From: Paenibacillus sp. Soil522
Lineage (GTDB): Bacteria > Bacillota > Bacilli > Paenibacillales > Paenibacillaceae
Direction: 5' to 3'
NCBI RefSeq assembly: GCF_001428245.1
Contig: NZ_LMRV01000041.1
Location: forward strand, 1-64,000
Length of the DNA stretch: 64,000 nucleotides
In this document: positions 61,480-64,000 of the stretch, in pieces
Numbering within the stretch: position 1 is the first letter of the stretch
How the letters are laid out: every line of letters starts with the position of its first letter
Notes under the pieces: generated by a model
Seen by the model: the letters and a program-made list of their open reading frames with translations, nothing else
Database searches by the model: none
Told to the model about the DNA's origin: nothing
Position numbers and translations under genes: made by a program

Positions 61480-62256
61480 ATGGATATAAAGAAAAGCCTT
61501 ATTTTGTTACTGGTTGTTATTAGTTTAGTCGGCTGCATAAACAATACTACAGTAGTAAAAGAAAACGAAGCTGTTAAGAAGATAGATTCTAAATCAATAA
61601 ATTACGAAGAAGTTAGTAAAATGCTGGAACACGAGATTAATTATTTATTTTATCACGAGCCGTTGCAGCAGTTCACCATTTATTTTCCTTTTCAAATAGA
61701 AAAGATAGGGATTCAACAGGCCTTTCTTTATTTAAATGAAAAGCTAGTAACCAAAAACATCGAAATATTATCATTTCATAATAATAAATTAACATTCCAA
61801 ATAGGTGAATTTGTTCCTGAATTCAATATTATGCAAGTTATATTAGAAAGCGGTGAAATACTTCGTCTTTATACTGGGACACATTATTTAGAAGAATGGA
61901 AAATGCCCTTAAATAAGCCGGATATGGAAAGTCATGTAATAAACGCACATAGTTTCATCAATCAAATGCTTGAATATACCAGTGATATTACTCTTGATAG
62001 GTTAAATGACTTAGAAATTAAGGTGCTACTTCCAACATTATTTGTTGAACAATTAAAAATTAAACAGCCAGAGATCGATAGAAGCGGTAATACATTTAAA
62101 TATATGGTTAAAATACCCAAAGAATATTTGCAAGTTAATAAAATTACAAATATTACCTTTGAGGCTATATGGTTTCAAGAAAAAACTAATCAGGGAAAGT
62201 ATTTTTTAATTAAAGAATCTGTCCCTGTTAATTTCAAAGATGGTACTAAAACTTAG
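61480..62256 (+). CDS. lipoprotein with GerMN-like repeats (tentative)
   Basis: Start at ATG 61480 with AAGGAGA 6 nt away. The open frame reaches back to 61408. 258 residues. Lipobox LVGC (Cys about 19). The body has two alpha+beta segments (FTIYFPFQIEKIGIQQAFLY, then LEIKVLLPTLFVEQLKIKQ) with a spacing that recalls GerMN or other sporulation-linked lipoprotein domains, but this is weak. Probably on the outer face of the membrane. AT-rich. Confidence 0.6.
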   Translation: MDIKKSLILLLVVISLVGCINNTTVVKENEAVKKIDSKSINYEEVSKMLEHEINYLFYHEPLQQFTIYFPFQIEKIGIQQAFLYLNEKLVTKNIEILSFHNNKLTFQIGEFVPEFNIMQVILESGEILRLYTGTHYLEEWKMPLNKPDMESHVINAHSFINQMLEYTSDITLDRLNDLEIKVLLPTLFVEQLKIKQPEIDRSGNTFKYMVKIPKEYLQVNKITNITFEAIWFQEKTNQGKYFLIKESVPVNFKDGTKT

Positions 62257-62287
62257 AACAAATTTAAAAACACGACAGATTTATAGA

Positions 62288-62430
62288 ATGTGTGATCAAG
62301 GGAGCCATTTTACGAGTCTACAGTACATTGATTTGCTGAAGGAGAACAACGTTCGCATTAGTATGGATGGTAAAGGTCGTGCAACCGATAATATTGCCAT
62401 CGAACGGTTTTGGCGCTGCTTCATGTCTAA
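62288..62430 (+). pseudogene. IS3-family transposase fragment (rve core)
   Basis: The fragment reads DQGSHFTSLQYIDLLKENNV, then RISMDGKGRATDNIAIERFW. These are the second Asp region and the DNxxxE part of the IS3-type DDE integrase core. Both ends are missing, leaving about 47 codons. The fragment ends near CMSKDTKAGT, where unrelated DNA begins. A dead trace of an insertion sequence. Confidence 0.8.
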
Positions 62431-62460
62431 GGACACAAAAGCGGGGACATAACTGGACGC

Positions 62461-62490
62461 AAAAAAAGCTTGAGGAATCAAGCTTTTTTT
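62461..62490. terminator. AT-rich hairpin after the IS3 trace
   Basis: AAAAAAAGCTTGA at 62461-62473 pairs with TCAAGCTTTTTTT at 62478-62490 over GGAA. Bidirectional terminator. Confidence 0.8.
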
Positions 62491-62656
62491 GTTTTTATGT
62501 CAGGACTTTTTTGTCGTTGCGAAACGCACAAATGTAGGGACATTGTACTTAAACGACATAAATCAGGAGACATTGTCTACATACCTGTACCTATAGCTAT
62601 GTCGGTGGGAGGCATCGACCCCTCGGCGTGCTTAACTAATGCACGGCTGTCGGGAC

Positions 62657-62850
62657 GACAAGAACATTAAAAGTCGCTAAAATAGCGGCTTTTTTCATTT
62701 ATGGGATAAGTTCTTGTCATTGGAACGGTGTGTGTGACCATGTCGGAAGTCAAGAACATGGGCCCATTAAAAGTCGCGTAACTCGCGACTTTTTTGATTA
62801 ATGGGATCCAGTTCATATCATTAAGTAATGTCAAGAACTTGATCCCATTC
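62657..62850. repeat. two tandem ~97-bp repeat units with hairpins
   Basis: Each unit has a CATTAAAAGTCGC hairpin (stems 62669-62678/62684-62693 and 62769-62778/62784-62793) followed by an ATGGGAT block and an inverted CAAGAAC/GTTCTTG pair. The core AAGTTCTTGTCA also occurs in the palindrome at 22511-22556. No gene is seen from 62453 to 63216. Confidence 0.6.
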
Positions 62851-63090
62851 CCGACTGGGAAATGATGCACAATATCATCCTTTCTAAAACAAACGTGCTG
62901 CCGTAATATTCATGAGTAAGTACTGTCTAGAAAAAATAATGTATTAGACTGACGATGCGTCCGCTAACGGACAGCATAGTTTTTGAATATCCTTTAGAGT
63001 GTATTGTTTATCAATAACTTTCTAGCTTTGTGAAGGTGTCACATTTCGATACGCTTTGTTACGCTAACGGGTACGATAACTCCATGACGA

Positions 63091-63114
63091 CAGGCTGCCG
63101 GCATCGGCAGCCTG
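63091..63114. terminator. GC-rich 10-bp hairpin
   Basis: CAGGCTGCCG at 63091-63100 pairs perfectly with CGGCAGCCTG at 63105-63114, loop GCAT. No T-run follows and no gene ends nearby. A structural or attachment-like element is possible. Confidence 0.4.
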
Positions 63115-63216
63115 CTCAACTATCGGGCAGGAAAGCGCAACAAATTTAATCCAGTTGCGTCTTAATATGGGGAAAGTTACTGTTCACCAAATTAAACCAA
63201 AAAGGAGCCATCATTT

Positions 63217-64000
63217 ATGAAAAAAGCATTCTTTGGGGTTTTTCTTGCAATCTTTCTATTTATTTCATCGTCAACTACTTATGCAGCAGAAATTCAAATA
63301 AAAGTTGACGGTTTTGCTATTGCATCTGATGTGAAGCCCGAAATTAAGAACAATCGTACAATGGTGCCTCTACGTGTTATTAGTGAAAATTTGGGAGCTA
63401 ATGTCGATTGGTCGAATTCCAAAGTTACTCTCACAAAAAGCAATATGAAAGTAATATTAAATCTGAACAGCAGTACAGCGGAGAAGAACGGTAAAAAGAT
63501 ACTTCTTGATGTAAAACCATACATAAAAAATAATCGCATAATCGTTCCACTTCGCTTTATCGCAGAGACGTTTGGATGCAATGTCAATTACAGCAAATTT
63601 ACAGTAACTGTCGATACAAAGCCATTGGTCATAGATGCTGTACAAGTAAAAGCATTACAACACGAATACCATATGACTATGGGCGGCATAGTACAGCAAA
63701 TTAATGGGAACGCATATAACGAAACAATTTATAATATTTTTGTAGAAAACAAAGGTAGAAAGGTAGAAGCTCCTGCTAACTACTCTTGGAATCTGAATCT
63801 TGACATACCTGGGTCTTATTATAAACATGGACAATACGATTTTGTAGACCACAAAGGGAACAGCATGGTACGTTTTGATATTTATACTCTAAATCGTTCT
63901 TTTCCAGCTGAAACTTTATCAGGATACCCAGAGGTTTTGATATATGACGCTTCTGAAGATGAATGGTATTTGTTTAGCAATACGGCATTACAATCCATTA
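63217..64000 (+). CDS. secreted protein with copper-amine-oxidase-N stalk domains, partial
   Basis: ATG 63217 after AAAGGAG. At least 261 residues; it runs off the window. Signal peptide ends AYA (about 25). Two stalk motifs follow: NRTMVPLRVISENLGANVDW (about 50) and NRIIVPLRFIAETFGCNVNY (about 108), the doubled pattern of the copper amine oxidase N-terminal domain, which is not catalytic in such proteins. A beta-rich part with NIFVENKGRKVEAP follows, as in domains that bind extracellular partners. Frequent in Paenibacillus cell-surface proteins. Confidence 0.85.
   Translation, partial: MKKAFFGVFLAIFLFISSSTTYAAEIQIKVDGFAIASDVKPEIKNNRTMVPLRVISENLGANVDWSNSKVTLTKSNMKVILNLNSSTAEKNGKKILLDVKPYIKNNRIIVPLRFIAETFGCNVNYSKFTVTVDTKPLVIDAVQVKALQHEYHMTMGGIVQQINGNAYNETIYNIFVENKGRKVEAPANYSWNLNLDIPGSYYKHGQYDFVDHKGNSMVRFDIYTLNRSFPAETLSGYPEVLIYDASEDEWYLFSNTALQSI

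Overview
The window looks like a chromosomal region of a Paenibacillus-like, spore-forming Bacillota bacterium. The evidence is a GerA-type germination-protein fragment, a Spo0E-like phosphatase, an LplB/YtcP-type sugar transporter with a large lipoprotein binding protein, a YqkD-like hydrolase, copper-amine-oxidase-type stalk domains, AGGAGG ribosome sites and frequent GTG/TTG starts. No complete rRNA or tRNA gene and no CRISPR array was seen. Much of the window is accessory DNA, with several broken genes at the joints between blocks.

Left part (1-7.6 kb): fused remains of an amino-acid permease and a GerA gene, about 1 kb without genes, then a plasmid/ICE-like block (Spo0E-like protein, plasmid-type protein, truncated ArdC, PcfK-like, PcfJ-like, zinc-ribbon protein) ending in a decayed HerA/VirD4-type ATPase that has lost its P-loop region. 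Next (8.0-19.1 kb) is a carbohydrate locus: a LacI regulator on the minus strand, then two permeases, a binding lipoprotein, a GH32 fructosidase and a secreted GH30 enzyme with five discoidin-like domains. A remnant of an earlier GH32 gene sits at the head of this operon. Between 19.5 and 28 kb are small proteins, a methyltransferase, two adjacent Sm-like small proteins, an ArsR-type regulator overlapping a putative intramembrane protease, an alpha/beta hydrolase and a two-component pair.

From 28.2 to 39.9 kb lies a conjugation module of the Gram-positive Trs/Tra type: XRE regulators, a coupling protein (VirD4), a pilin-like protein, VirB6-, PrgI/VirB3-, TrsD- and VirB4-like proteins, an M23 peptidase, an unusual receiver-like/stalk-domain fusion, a lipoprotein and a replication-initiator-like HTH protein with short internal repeats. 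No relaxase gene is visible. A glycosyltransferase follows. Then comes a tyrosine recombinase gene split by a 2.36-kb insert (ECF sigma factor plus DHFR-like gene) bounded by an 11-bp direct repeat.

From 45.1 to 57.1 kb is a defence island, all on the plus strand: a methylase-like/specificity-like fusion protein, complete type I hsdM-hsdS-hsdR, then a three-gene cassette of OLD-type ATPase/TOPRIM, a DGQHR/ParB-like protein and a HEPN-motif protein. The last two are 1 bp apart. This cassette is the best candidate for an undescribed system. The right end (57.4-64 kb) holds a frameshifted serine recombinase, an intact subtilisin, a truncated second subtilisin next to IS-like repeats, a secreted protein, a lipoprotein, an IS3-type transposase remnant, duplicated hairpins and the start of a stalk-domain protein that runs off the window.
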